From Symsagittifera roscoffensis (Eukaryota > Xenacoelomorpha > Acoela > Convolutidae), in the NCBI RefSeq assembly GCF_963678635.1, contig NC_087062.1:86020890-86084889 (forward strand): a stretch of 64,000 bases of DNA, read 5' to 3'. The first letter of the stretch is position 1. Each line of letters starts with the position of its first letter. The notes beneath the pieces were generated by a model. That model searched no databases. It saw only the letters and a list, made by a program, of their open reading frames with translations, and had not been told where the DNA came from. The translations under genes and the position numbers were made by a program. Shown in pieces: positions 56,201 through 63,856 of this stretch.

Positions 56201-56811
56201 GATATGCATATCTCCCGGATGGACTGAAATTTGTGTATGCAATGGTAGCCTTACTTTCGGAGGGAAAATATGATGTGATCATATCAGCCCCGAATCGCAT
56301 GATAGAAGTGGAGAACCTGAGGCCACTTAAGGCTGAACTGCCGGCAGTATGGTCAGATATCTCAAACGCGATGAGAGGGTTCAAGGACCACGCGTTACAC
56401 ATGTTGGTGTTGGACGAAGTGCTGGGTTTGGAACTGTCCAACTTCAGTCGGCAACTCAAGCTGAAACCAGGAATAGTTGACGACCATCGAGTGATCACGG
56501 CGATGTCCAGTGACTTGTGGTTCCGAGCAATGGAAGTGGCGAGTGAAGACACGAGAAGAAAAAATTCACTGGAGACGAGAGCTCATCTGGAAGCGATGGT
56601 GCTGAGAACCAAGCCGGAAGCAAACCAGTGGCTACACCTGAATCCGAGAGTAGCGGCATTGGGTGCAGATGCTTTTCAGCAAGGCCCAGTAATGATCACT
56701 AAGGTACACGCCTACTTGTTGAAGGAGGTGAACCTGGCGGAAAATGCCGGAGAAAAGACAGCTGAGTTCGTGAACAGAGTGTGTCAGATTACTCTGGAAA
56801 CCTTCTGGTGA
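53260..56811 (+). CDS. Giant element ORF2 with SGNH/GDSL hydrolase domain
   Basis: About 1183 aa, using the ATG at 53260, which has A at -3 and G at +4; an upstream TTG is not needed. The N-terminus (MDNFNLDELMDLAEAYVGP) is helical and a coiled coil lies at about 161-224. The middle carries the SGNH-hydrolase set: GDS with Ser411 (LILGDSLVRVL), GTND with Asn460 (MILVGTNDISRG), and DGIH with Asp554/His557. SGNH enzymes are esterases or lipases. The C-terminal half contains a second GxND-like string (FAGINDHLHSRG, about residue 920) followed by SPGYAYLPDGLKF and ELPAVWSDISNAMRGFKD, which I do not recognise. Esterase domains occur in some LINE ORF1s and have been reported in a few LTR elements, so this could aid particle or membrane steps. 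Confidence 0.85.
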   Translation: MDNFNLDELMDLAEAYVGPMVDAIYRRLIERDFALEDPEVVMLLTALINILGHDNRGDRPTEVLLMAAYGERGVLDRPNMRVMRWRNGALSGSDLANEPGLGSSRTYQPGEMPMPSKPKPGLTRMHREMNSEATSSGSPLRAAVPPKGAKVTQKVQTNQTIQDLDEMNDQLRSTKKELDDMTKTMLAMEEDRDMWRKLFEDCNKKQGQEIERLRQEYKERSEQVALTTSIEKVIPARDIPRGQSPMELLTPREMSQTTETRLPAETNRVTIPDPSDTLGDPVVEQTVRKLIETAGRLVANKNAPGSGVTAPYGTIDDTGRVQLSQTIIRQGISDVTPLRGSSKITERKVRKMPAKKVSRVMDVQKNNQLKYNFTGVPETDPRACFNRATWSPAVNLQQPPLGTSHLILGDSLVRVLSNLRTSWVTTVMAFGGATIAQLYRMVELMNPGKIPNVMILVGTNDISRGSDEQEALWEAMMVCLFTTLWQKFSCAVLTVCTVPMNTRCLTVSGRRHNEGVMRWNNILRNLANRNAGRMILMDIEHELRAMDQARLTTDGIHFDSVEGQAWLNRVFQERLDELEAELFDTGVLKEEGTVSDTVITTFVPPNLETRLGTVPAAINYRQQSSSEPGRRTDVQDRLGEAPMRRTIHPRRRIGPVNQPIEEVAGTSRSDTRSETTSTSREERPSRGSLMWSRSIPSPWHIYKEELMKLDLQRVSFIEDARRMLNGATLSVSRLYSITGVDWLIAASINFSSTTALRFADLEGLPSNNTIGPVNARPLQDVRLNHDERNREERPGRFLTARAPIGQHVKIFRQLTTPPGHVKERVYPKLVNQDGDAQRYGGLTAIKKDETIFAAYDKAEMRKAKIMVVANSEFVYTSKSLFWPDVIMLAAVDLDLLQSVSLAIGVQRQAEMNPITIVFAGINDHLHSRGFLSRLRDPATAENAVWPAIKDILESMGEVVDATKEGSFNKVTLRVVFALSPGYAYLPDGLKFVYAMVALLSEGKYDVIISAPNRMIEVENLRPLKAELPAVWSDISNAMRGFKDHALHMLVLDEVLGLELSNFSRQLKLKPGIVDDHRVITAMSSDLWFRAMEVASEDTRRKNSLETRAHLEAMVLRTKPEANQWLHLNPRVAALGADAFQQGPVMITKVHAYLLKEVNLAENAGEKTAEFVNRVCQITLETFW
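54460..54990 (+). other. SGNH hydrolase domain within ORF2
   Basis: The domain spans from SHLILGDSLVRVL to TTDGIHFDSVEGQAWL. Ser411, Asn460, Asp554 and His557 occupy the expected blocks I, III and V in order. The block II Gly is best placed in MAFGGATI (about residue 433). Confidence 0.8.
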
Positions 56812-56849
56812 AAGTGAAAGGACAGGAGGGATTTGAAAGGACAGACAGC

Positions 56850-58817
56850 ATGCTAGAAGGGTTGGGAGCCGGATGGACCGCGTCCTTCTTGGCAAAAGTC
56901 TACCCGAAAGTCTCGCACTACTTGATAAAGGAATTCCTCCAAGCGGTAGTGAAAGTATCGATAGTGGAATTAATAGCCCTGTTCGTGACATTGGGAGCGG
57001 AGAATTTCGTGAAAGGACCGGTGATACTGCTTACGGATGGAATACAGAACCTGCGACTAGATGGACTTTTGACATTGATCGCAATAACCCACGGAAACTT
57101 GGGAGGGCTGATGAAACTGGCACGTTGTCCAGAGCAGATGAAAGAGAGAGTGAGGAATCTGGATATGAAGAAATCCACAGACTCGTGGAACAAAATAAGA
57201 GACCTGAGACACACTCTTATCCAGTATCTCTTGCAGCAAAATCGCTTTGGAACCGGAGAAGACGAGACAATTGAAAGAGAGGAAGATGTTAGACGACATG
57301 TTGGAGGCATGCCGCTGTTAACAGATTTGAGCTTAGCTATGAGAATCGATCCCTTGGCACTGATCAGAGGAGTCACGGAGTTCGTGACAGTGATCTATGG
57401 ACCAGCAGTCACCTTTGCGTTCCCTGACGTTAAAGTGGAAGCATATAGGAGGTCGGTGTTGCACCTGAACCTCATATCGGCAGTGGACGGTAGTACACTG
57501 AACTGGTGTGAGCAGCACGCATTGCGAGAGCTCATGAGTGAAGATCTGTTATTTGCGAAAATATCGGAGCCAGAGATGACAGTCATCAATTTTGACGATC
57601 ACTTCTGTGACCGCATGGGAGAAGTAGAAAGAGGGCACATCGAGGTGTTTCCAAAGCTTTGGAATCTGAGGCCCTATGACAAAACGAATGGTGAAATGAC
57701 CAGAGTGCCTCGTCTCACAGCAGCGTATCACAAGGTGAGAGAAGAGACGAAGGACTGGGGCGATTACAAGAAGCTACCCGAAGCAATCCCTGAATTCCCT
57801 CTGATAAGAAGGATGTTGCTCGGAGCAGTCTCCGTAGTACAAACTCCTAGGTTGAGAGCATTCGAAACCAATGAAAGGAGAGTAGGGAATTTCTCGGCGA
57901 CGATGGATCCATACTTCGTGGGGAGAAATGCCGCCGTGTTACAGTACACACGATTTGCGTACACGGATCAAGCGACGAGAAGGCGAATAAGCAACGCTGC
58001 TACTCCCAAGCCTGAAGGATTTGATGAGGAATGGAGGGGACTAGGTTTAGCTCCAATGAGGATGAGAGGCAGGACTGAATTGCCTCAAGCCTCAGTAATC
58101 CTGACCAGTGTGAGAAAAGAGATGAAAGTTGCGGGAATATTGCAGACGAGAATTTTCCTAGCACCCTTCGGCTGCGAAGAAACCAAAATGGTCCATGGAG
58201 AAGAGGAAGATAAATCAGCCGGTACATTGCTCATACCGAGATTCCAGGAAGAAGCTGATGATGACAAACAAGGACCATCGAACTCGAATAGGGACAAGTC
58301 AGAAGGAGATGACGGACAGGGTGGAAACCGTCAGACGGAAGAACCCATGCAACAAGATCAAGCTGGTGGGGAAGACGACAGGGCATCGACAGGAGGAACA
58401 TCCAGCCTGGATTTCAATATCTTCAGTGATCTTGAGAATAATGCAGACACGTTGGAAACGACTGAGCCAGCGGATGAAGGCATCTCGACACTGGAACCTC
58501 CGTCAGCCTTTGAGGAAATGAAACGGAATTTGCCGGAGAGCAGCTCTCCTGGCAATTCAAGAAATAACGACCAGAGAATCCTCATGGAATCACCTCGGAG
58601 GAGAAGAATAGAGGCCTCAGCCAGAGTACCATTCTTGGGAACGCTGCCCGAAGAAGAATGGGAAGTACATCACCGAGACCACGAGAGTAGGACGGGATGC
58701 AAGCTGGACAGAGTGGCGTTTATGGAAGAAGTCTGGACCGTGGTTCAAAGCTATGGGACCCAGTCTATTCTAAAAACGGGTGTGATGAGAGTGAAGCGAA
58801 TTCTCCCATCAAGATGA
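56850..58817 (+). CDS. Giant element ORF3, unknown protein
   Basis: About 655 aa from the first ATG in frame (56850). The frame is open back to 56766, overlapping ORF2 in the -1 phase, and a GTG at 56808 overlaps the ORF2 stop as GTGA, so a non-ATG restart is conceivable. The N-terminal part is hydrophobic-helical (VSIVELIALFVTLG, LLTLIAITHGNLGGL), and the middle is well ordered with Trp and Cys residues. From about residue 440 the tail is acidic, low in complexity and probably disordered (EEADDDKQGPSNSNRDKSEG). No known fold is evident. Position after a hydrolase-bearing ORF2 suggests a structural or accessory role, but that is a guess. Confidence 0.8.
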   Translation: MLEGLGAGWTASFLAKVYPKVSHYLIKEFLQAVVKVSIVELIALFVTLGAENFVKGPVILLTDGIQNLRLDGLLTLIAITHGNLGGLMKLARCPEQMKERVRNLDMKKSTDSWNKIRDLRHTLIQYLLQQNRFGTGEDETIEREEDVRRHVGGMPLLTDLSLAMRIDPLALIRGVTEFVTVIYGPAVTFAFPDVKVEAYRRSVLHLNLISAVDGSTLNWCEQHALRELMSEDLLFAKISEPEMTVINFDDHFCDRMGEVERGHIEVFPKLWNLRPYDKTNGEMTRVPRLTAAYHKVREETKDWGDYKKLPEAIPEFPLIRRMLLGAVSVVQTPRLRAFETNERRVGNFSATMDPYFVGRNAAVLQYTRFAYTDQATRRRISNAATPKPEGFDEEWRGLGLAPMRMRGRTELPQASVILTSVRKEMKVAGILQTRIFLAPFGCEETKMVHGEEEDKSAGTLLIPRFQEEADDDKQGPSNSNRDKSEGDDGQGGNRQTEEPMQQDQAGGEDDRASTGGTSSLDFNIFSDLENNADTLETTEPADEGISTLEPPSAFEEMKRNLPESSSPGNSRNNDQRILMESPRRRRIEASARVPFLGTLPEEEWEVHHRDHESRTGCKLDRVAFMEEVWTVVQSYGTQSILKTGVMRVKRILPSR

Positions 58818-61800
58818 CACCGCAGGACAATGAAGGAGAGGTGGTGTACCTGTCAAGGACCAGGAGAGGAACGATGCGATCGAAAATGGTGATTGATAAA
58901 ATCAATGCGATGAAAATGAAGTTAGGCAGCAGAGTGATGCCGAGGAGGATCGGAAAGACGAAAGTGGATTCGGAAATATCGATGAAAGCTGGTAACTCAG
59001 CGAAAAGAAAACGAGTCGAGGAAGTCATGGATTTGGGGCAAGGTGATTATCAATTGTCTGGCACAGATAGAATATTAACTGATATAGCGATGGTGCCACC
59101 CATTCTCATGGCGGGGATAAAGTCAACCGGTTATAAATCCAAAAGGAGTGACCGCACTCTGACTGGAGCGACTTTAGAAATGGAAATACTCAGTCAATGT
59201 GGAGAGAGTAAAATGAGGGACTTCAAGCCATCTCCCATGAATCATGGAAAGGGAAGTGTTGCAGGACAACTAACACCAGTGGAATACAACAGACTGACAG
59301 TGTCTGAGACAGTGTCGATAGATGAACCCACCGGTGGATACATGGAGATGTTGGAATACCGAAACTCGGCTAGAGGGCATGTAATGGCCCTGGAAGAAGA
59401 AAAAGCCATGGAGGGTTATCTGGAAACAATGTTGCAAGGCACCACCCTCAAGCAGAAGGCGTATGGAACTTTGGCGTCGTCTGACGTACAGGCGGAGACG
59501 ATCGAGCAGTTGGTGAGCCTTCCATGGAAAGCAGTAGTATTGAGGTATTTCGAAGAAGAAATGAGGACTACGCCAAGAATACATGCTCTCGTGGCAGTAC
59601 CTTACGTAAGGACAGAATTACAACTCAGGCTCGCCTGGTGCATGATGGGACTGACTCGCGAAGAATATGATTCGGAAGAAAGGAAGAGATCAAAGGAGGA
59701 AAAAGTTTTCCTTATGACGAATCTGAGGGATCTGATAGTCCAGGAGGGAGCAGCAGTAGCGTGTGCAAAGCGGAGAGACGCTCTCTGTTTCATTCGATTC
59801 CTGATAGAGCAGATCTCAGTACCTGCATTAAGCACTTGTGTTAAAATGTTGAAGGAAGGCGATGAGCGAACGAAAGCCATGTTCTTACTAGCAATGCTGG
59901 ATATGCAGCAAAGTAAACCGATGAGGGTGAACATGAAAGAACCTGAAGAATTGGAACCCATGAAAAAGATAGACGAGATCAGGAGATTCTCAAACAAGGA
60001 GTTGAGGCTCACTAAAGAATCTATGGGAGCATTGCCGAAATCCAGTGAATACTGTGGACCGATCAAGAAGAAGTCATATAGCTATGTATCCGGGATCATA
60101 GGGATAGCGTACAATCCTTTCCTGAGTGAAGACATACGTGATTGCTTCTTTGATTATGAGCAGGCGGTGTTACTAAGGTTCTGGACGTCCAGAATTGTAA
60201 CGACTAAGAGCGTTAACAATCCACAGGCCAAATTGGGATTGGTCTTGGAAGAAGAGGTGACTGCACCTTCAGTACCAAAATCCGACAAGAGAGTGGAATT
60301 TGGGTTGGGATTCTCAGATGAATTACTGAGAACGAGCTTGATGGCAGTGTGGGAATTGATGAAGCCATCATGGTGTCCTAGTCCCAACGCTGACTCAATA
60401 TTACGGGCGACACAGGACATACAGAGGGAACTGAATGCGGACTGTAACCTGCGTGACCTCAACATCATATATAATGTGATGATAACAGCCTCTAAGAGCA
60501 ACGGAGAAGATAGAGTGGAGTTGCCTGGCTGGGGACCAGAAGACTGGGTCAAACCTGGTAGCTGTCTGGCGGAAGTCTGTGGACTAGAGGGTCACGTTTG
60601 TGGAAGTCTAGACTGTGTGAAAACCCTGGAGAAACAACACAAGCAGTTGACGGTATTGTTTGGAAATGTAGTGATGAAAACAAGAACGGAAACGGAACTG
60701 ATAGCAGATTGCCATGGAGGAACCGATGTGAATCTAGTGACAGCACTAGGATTCTACAGCATGTTTGGTTCTTTAGAGTCACTATTGAATCTAGAACAGA
60801 AACATGAGATGGTCACAGCCATCAGCGTAGAAGTATTCCCAGGAGTTCTGCAGACTGAGCAGAAGTATATAGGAAAATGGAGGGAAGCAATCGAAACGGA
60901 GATGAACATCAGACACAGCGAAACTTATTGTAGACCATCAGGAGCACGATATTTGGTGGGTTCAACGTTGGCTCCAATGTGCAAGAGCAGATACCCTGTA
61001 CATTTCGTGGCTGTGGACGTGAAGAGTACAAGAACGATCGTGGATCAAGCTTTCTCAGTGCCAAAGTGCGTGAGATTGGCGAGAATGTCTGAAAAGTCTT
61101 ACGAGTTACTATGTAAGATTTTCTCAGCAGTTCCAGAAAGAACCAAAGAGGAGTTGGAGTCAATACTAGGAAAGAAGTTCATGGGATATGTGAGCGGGAA
61201 CTTCAGTGACTTTGAAAAACAGAAACAGAGAGGATCAACTGTCACAGATTACAATGCAGTAGATGAGAATGATGAGATCCACCGAGTGATGATGGAAGTG
61301 GAGCCATTGCTGGAAGCTTCGGGAAAACGGAATTGGAGGAGCATCATGTTGACACATGACGAGTTTCCTTGCCACTGCTTGCTGCAGACCTGGTGGTATC
61401 CCAAGCGTAGTAATCTGGTGTTGATCTGGGACTCTGGAGAGCTGCTCTCCATGGGTTTACCAGATTCATCACAGCCCATAACAATAGTGATAGTGGGAGT
61501 TATGATGGCGATACGATGGCTGGAAGCTCATGTGGGAGAAAATAATAGACAGGAGGCACCGACGAGAGAACAATTGCAGAAACTAGATTGTCTAAAAGAT
61601 TTAGATCTTTTTGAGACAATGTGCAAAGTTCTAAACATTCCGATGGAAGTGAAGAAGATATGGGCAAGGAAACGATTGATGCCATGGTTCAGAGCTAACA
61701 TGACTGCATGGTTGTACGAGTATGCGAAAAAGCATATGTCGAAACATGGCAGAGTGTACAGTGAATATCAGCTGGACATTGGGGCAGGAGCTTTCAAGCG

Positions 61801-62116
61801 AGCTTTCGTGACCCATCGGAATGCAGTGACCACCGCTGTGAAAAGAATTTCCAGGACGAGCGAGCGTAGTGGAAATGAGAAGGCAGAGATGCTGAAAGAA
61901 GATTTGGAGAGAAACGTGACGTTGTGTCTCCACAACAGCTTCTGTAGAAACAGAGAATCAAACGTGGATCCCCTACCTTGCTGTAAACAGAGGGTGGAAG
62001 AGCAGAAGTGTTGGAGGACGGCTTCCAACAGCGTCAGGATAGTCAATGACGTGCTACAAGACACGGAGACCGAGAGTGCAGAGTCAGCGTCACAGGAGGA
62101 GGAAATGGAGCATTGA
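58814..62116 (+). CDS. Giant element ORF4, unknown protein
   Basis: About 1100 aa from the ATG at 58814, which overlaps the ORF3 stop as ATGA; an in-frame ATG at 58697 would give 1139 aa. The N-terminus is basic and probably disordered (RTRRGTMRSKMV). From about residue 180 the sequence is globular and alpha-rich, with recurrent Cys and Trp (CHGGTDVNLVTALGFYSMFG, HDEFPCHCLLQTWWYPKRSN). One hydrophobic stretch (ITIVIVGVMMAIRWL) could be a membrane or core helix. A Cys-containing region precedes the acidic C-terminus (SAESASQEEEMEH). I recognise no catalytic motif and no clear envelope hallmarks (no signal peptide, no furin site). Confidence 0.8.
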   Translation: MTPQDNEGEVVYLSRTRRGTMRSKMVIDKINAMKMKLGSRVMPRRIGKTKVDSEISMKAGNSAKRKRVEEVMDLGQGDYQLSGTDRILTDIAMVPPILMAGIKSTGYKSKRSDRTLTGATLEMEILSQCGESKMRDFKPSPMNHGKGSVAGQLTPVEYNRLTVSETVSIDEPTGGYMEMLEYRNSARGHVMALEEEKAMEGYLETMLQGTTLKQKAYGTLASSDVQAETIEQLVSLPWKAVVLRYFEEEMRTTPRIHALVAVPYVRTELQLRLAWCMMGLTREEYDSEERKRSKEEKVFLMTNLRDLIVQEGAAVACAKRRDALCFIRFLIEQISVPALSTCVKMLKEGDERTKAMFLLAMLDMQQSKPMRVNMKEPEELEPMKKIDEIRRFSNKELRLTKESMGALPKSSEYCGPIKKKSYSYVSGIIGIAYNPFLSEDIRDCFFDYEQAVLLRFWTSRIVTTKSVNNPQAKLGLVLEEEVTAPSVPKSDKRVEFGLGFSDELLRTSLMAVWELMKPSWCPSPNADSILRATQDIQRELNADCNLRDLNIIYNVMITASKSNGEDRVELPGWGPEDWVKPGSCLAEVCGLEGHVCGSLDCVKTLEKQHKQLTVLFGNVVMKTRTETELIADCHGGTDVNLVTALGFYSMFGSLESLLNLEQKHEMVTAISVEVFPGVLQTEQKYIGKWREAIETEMNIRHSETYCRPSGARYLVGSTLAPMCKSRYPVHFVAVDVKSTRTIVDQAFSVPKCVRLARMSEKSYELLCKIFSAVPERTKEELESILGKKFMGYVSGNFSDFEKQKQRGSTVTDYNAVDENDEIHRVMMEVEPLLEASGKRNWRSIMLTHDEFPCHCLLQTWWYPKRSNLVLIWDSGELLSMGLPDSSQPITIVIVGVMMAIRWLEAHVGENNRQEAPTREQLQKLDCLKDLDLFETMCKVLNIPMEVKKIWARKRLMPWFRANMTAWLYEYAKKHMSKHGRVYSEYQLDIGAGAFKRAFVTHRNAVTTAVKRISRTSERSGNEKAEMLKEDLERNVTLCLHNSFCRNRESNVDPLPCCKQRVEEQKCWRTASNSVRIVNDVLQDTETESAESASQEEEMEH

Positions 62117-62163
62117 TGAATGGTCGAGAAAACAAGAGGCAAAAAGAAGGAAAATTAGAAGAA

Positions 62164-62187
62164 TTTAGAAGTTTTAGAACTTCTAAA
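62164..62187. repeat. Perfect 10-bp hairpin after ORF4
   Basis: TTTAGAAGTT pairs with AACTTCTAAA around TTAG, 48 bases past the ORF4 stop. Confidence 0.75.
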
Positions 62188-62632
62188 CGACGAAAAAAGA
62201 AGAGAACAAAGGGATGATGAAGAAACGTTAAAACTCAGAATTGTTTTATGTGTGTGAAAAACTCAAGTGAGAAACCAAGCAACCAAGTTGTAATTGAAAA
62301 CTGAAACATTTAGTTGAGTTTGGAAATTGTTGCATTTATAAATTTGCATTTTGGTTTTAGTTGAAGTGGCTTTAGAGACACTCACTTATTATTTATTTAG
62401 AAAGGCTTGAGGGAAGAGTATATTTAAATATTCCAGCCTGCGTGATTGTTTTTAATCACTTAGGAAGACTGATCACTTTGTGGTGACATGAAAAACTTGA
62501 GTAACTTCTTGAGGAGGGAGGTTATTGCATTGTTCTTTCTAACCACAAAGTTTCTTGGTTTTAATATTCAGGACAATAAACAAGCAAGATTTCCGAAGGG
62601 AAGGAGCATAGTAGGATAATTTTAGCTTGTTG

Positions 62633-62659
62633 GTTGGCAGGACTGTCCTGCAAGCCAAC
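62633..62659. repeat. GC-rich hairpin in the 3' untranslated region
   Basis: GTTGGC and AGGA pair with TCCT and GCCAAC; GCAGGA/TCCTGC is an alternative 6-bp core around CTG. Confidence 0.6.
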
Positions 62660-62922
62660 ACCTTTTAAATCTAGGAGAAAAAGTTTCAATCGGGACATTG
62701 ACACTGGAAGTCAGAAAATATGTTTTATCTTAAGTCATATCCTCAGAGTGCAGATTAATGAGAGAATTTGAAGGCTATAGTGATGTAGTATGATGCCATT
62801 TATATTCTGCAGTGAGTCGATGTGACGTAGGTAAAAGTAATTTCGTGCATTTTGTAAATTCTGTTCGATGACACTGTAACCATTTAGAACATTGCGCGAT
62901 TCAATGAGGACATTGACCGGAC

Positions 62923-62935
62923 TGTCCGGGGAGTA
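62923..62935 (+). promoter_or_regulatory. Polypurine tract before the 3' LTR
   Basis: TGTCCGGGGAGTA lies directly before the TG of the 3' LTR. The purine core GGGGAG is short for a polypurine tract, but its position and the recurrence of the same 11-mer inside ORF1 support the call. Confidence 0.65.
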
Positions 62936-63856
62936 TGTGACATTCGACCAGAATGGCCAAAATGCAGTCTCTGCAGAATTCAGGATTTTAGCAGTGAACC
63001 TTCCGAATTGGCGATTTAGAACGGATAAGGACGTTATTTGAACGATTGGCCAAACGGTGAAGGCTAGAAGATTCTGGAATTCTAAATTTTAAATTTTCGA
63101 AGTGATGACGTAACATTTCTGAGAAATGTTAAAACGGCCATTTTGGCTAAAATAGCAGAAAGAAACAGAACAACTTTTATCTGCGATTGCGAACAGTACG
63201 AAAATCGAGATTAGAGAACGACAACAAAATACAGAATAGCAGAGAGCGTTCCGAGTTGCAACTATTGTGCTGCTACAATAGTTGCAAGGCCCTTGCCAAC
63301 AACGGTGAAGGGTGAGAACCAGCCTTCCGGATTAGCAAGAAATCAAGAGTAAGGAGCTTGATTCGGCGGATTCAAGAATCCGGAAGGGTCTCGGGACGGA
63401 AACTTTTATTAATTCACATAAACTTTTAGCATCCTGTCATGTCCTGACTTGAATTTAACTGATATTTTGATTAGTTTTGACAAGGATGAGGTGCTAGGAG
63501 TTGGGGGAAAGGGTTGATCCATCTTCGATGGAGATGATGATTTTTATCTACTGAACAAAAACAATAGTAATATAATAAGTAGTAGCCCTGTTTTTAGGAG
63601 TGACCTCGTGGTCTGGGGATACTGAGACCCAGCCATGAGCTCACTAATTTTGCATGTAATTCAGTTAATTTGAGCGTTCTGGTCGAAGCCGGAGAACAGT
63701 AACGTTTTTGTCAGCCTGATGTAAGAAAGACCACCGAAAAGTACTGGCTTGGTAGAGACGGTGAAAAACATGCAAAGCTCTGTTTAGTCGCTAGCCAGTC
63801 GTCTTAAGACTTAGTTTTGTTATCCGTCGATATGTATCTTCCGGGCGAATGTTACA
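62936..63856 (+). repeat. 3' LTR of the giant element, 921 bp
   Basis: It appears identical to the 5' LTR at 40387-41307 and has the same length and ends (TGTGACATTCG to TGTTACA). Confidence 0.93.

Larger units (their letters stand above)
62117..62922 (+). other. 3' untranslated region of the giant element
   Basis: About 800 bases without open frames. It holds a perfect 10-bp hairpin (62164-62187) and a second GC-rich hairpin (62633-62659). Confidence 0.6.
40387..63856 (+). mobile_element. Giant Ty3/Gypsy-type LTR retroelement, 23.5 kb, four ORFs
   Basis: Two 921-bp direct repeats (40387-41307 and 62936-63856) start TGTGACATTCG and end TGTTACA; line-by-line inspection shows no difference. 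Between them lie a 1.95-kb leader, a 3208-aa Gag-Pol (43258-52884) and three further ORFs (53260-56811, 56850-58817, 58814-62116), then a 0.8-kb 3' untranslated part with a polypurine tract. Typical Gypsy elements are 5-10 kb. All ORFs are free of stops and GC-richer than the host DNA. The element sits within a LINE (39051-40386 and 63857-64000). The target duplication is not clear: ATG is common to both flanks. Confidence 0.93.

Noticed and set aside
56781-56849. GTG start for ORF3 at 56781
   Set aside because: The first ATG in frame is 56850; if a non-ATG restart is used, the GTG overlapping the ORF2 stop at 56808 is the better candidate.
58814-62116. ORF4 as a retroviral envelope protein
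   Set aside because: No signal peptide, cleavage site or typical C-terminal membrane anchor is visible; one internal hydrophobic stretch is not enough.
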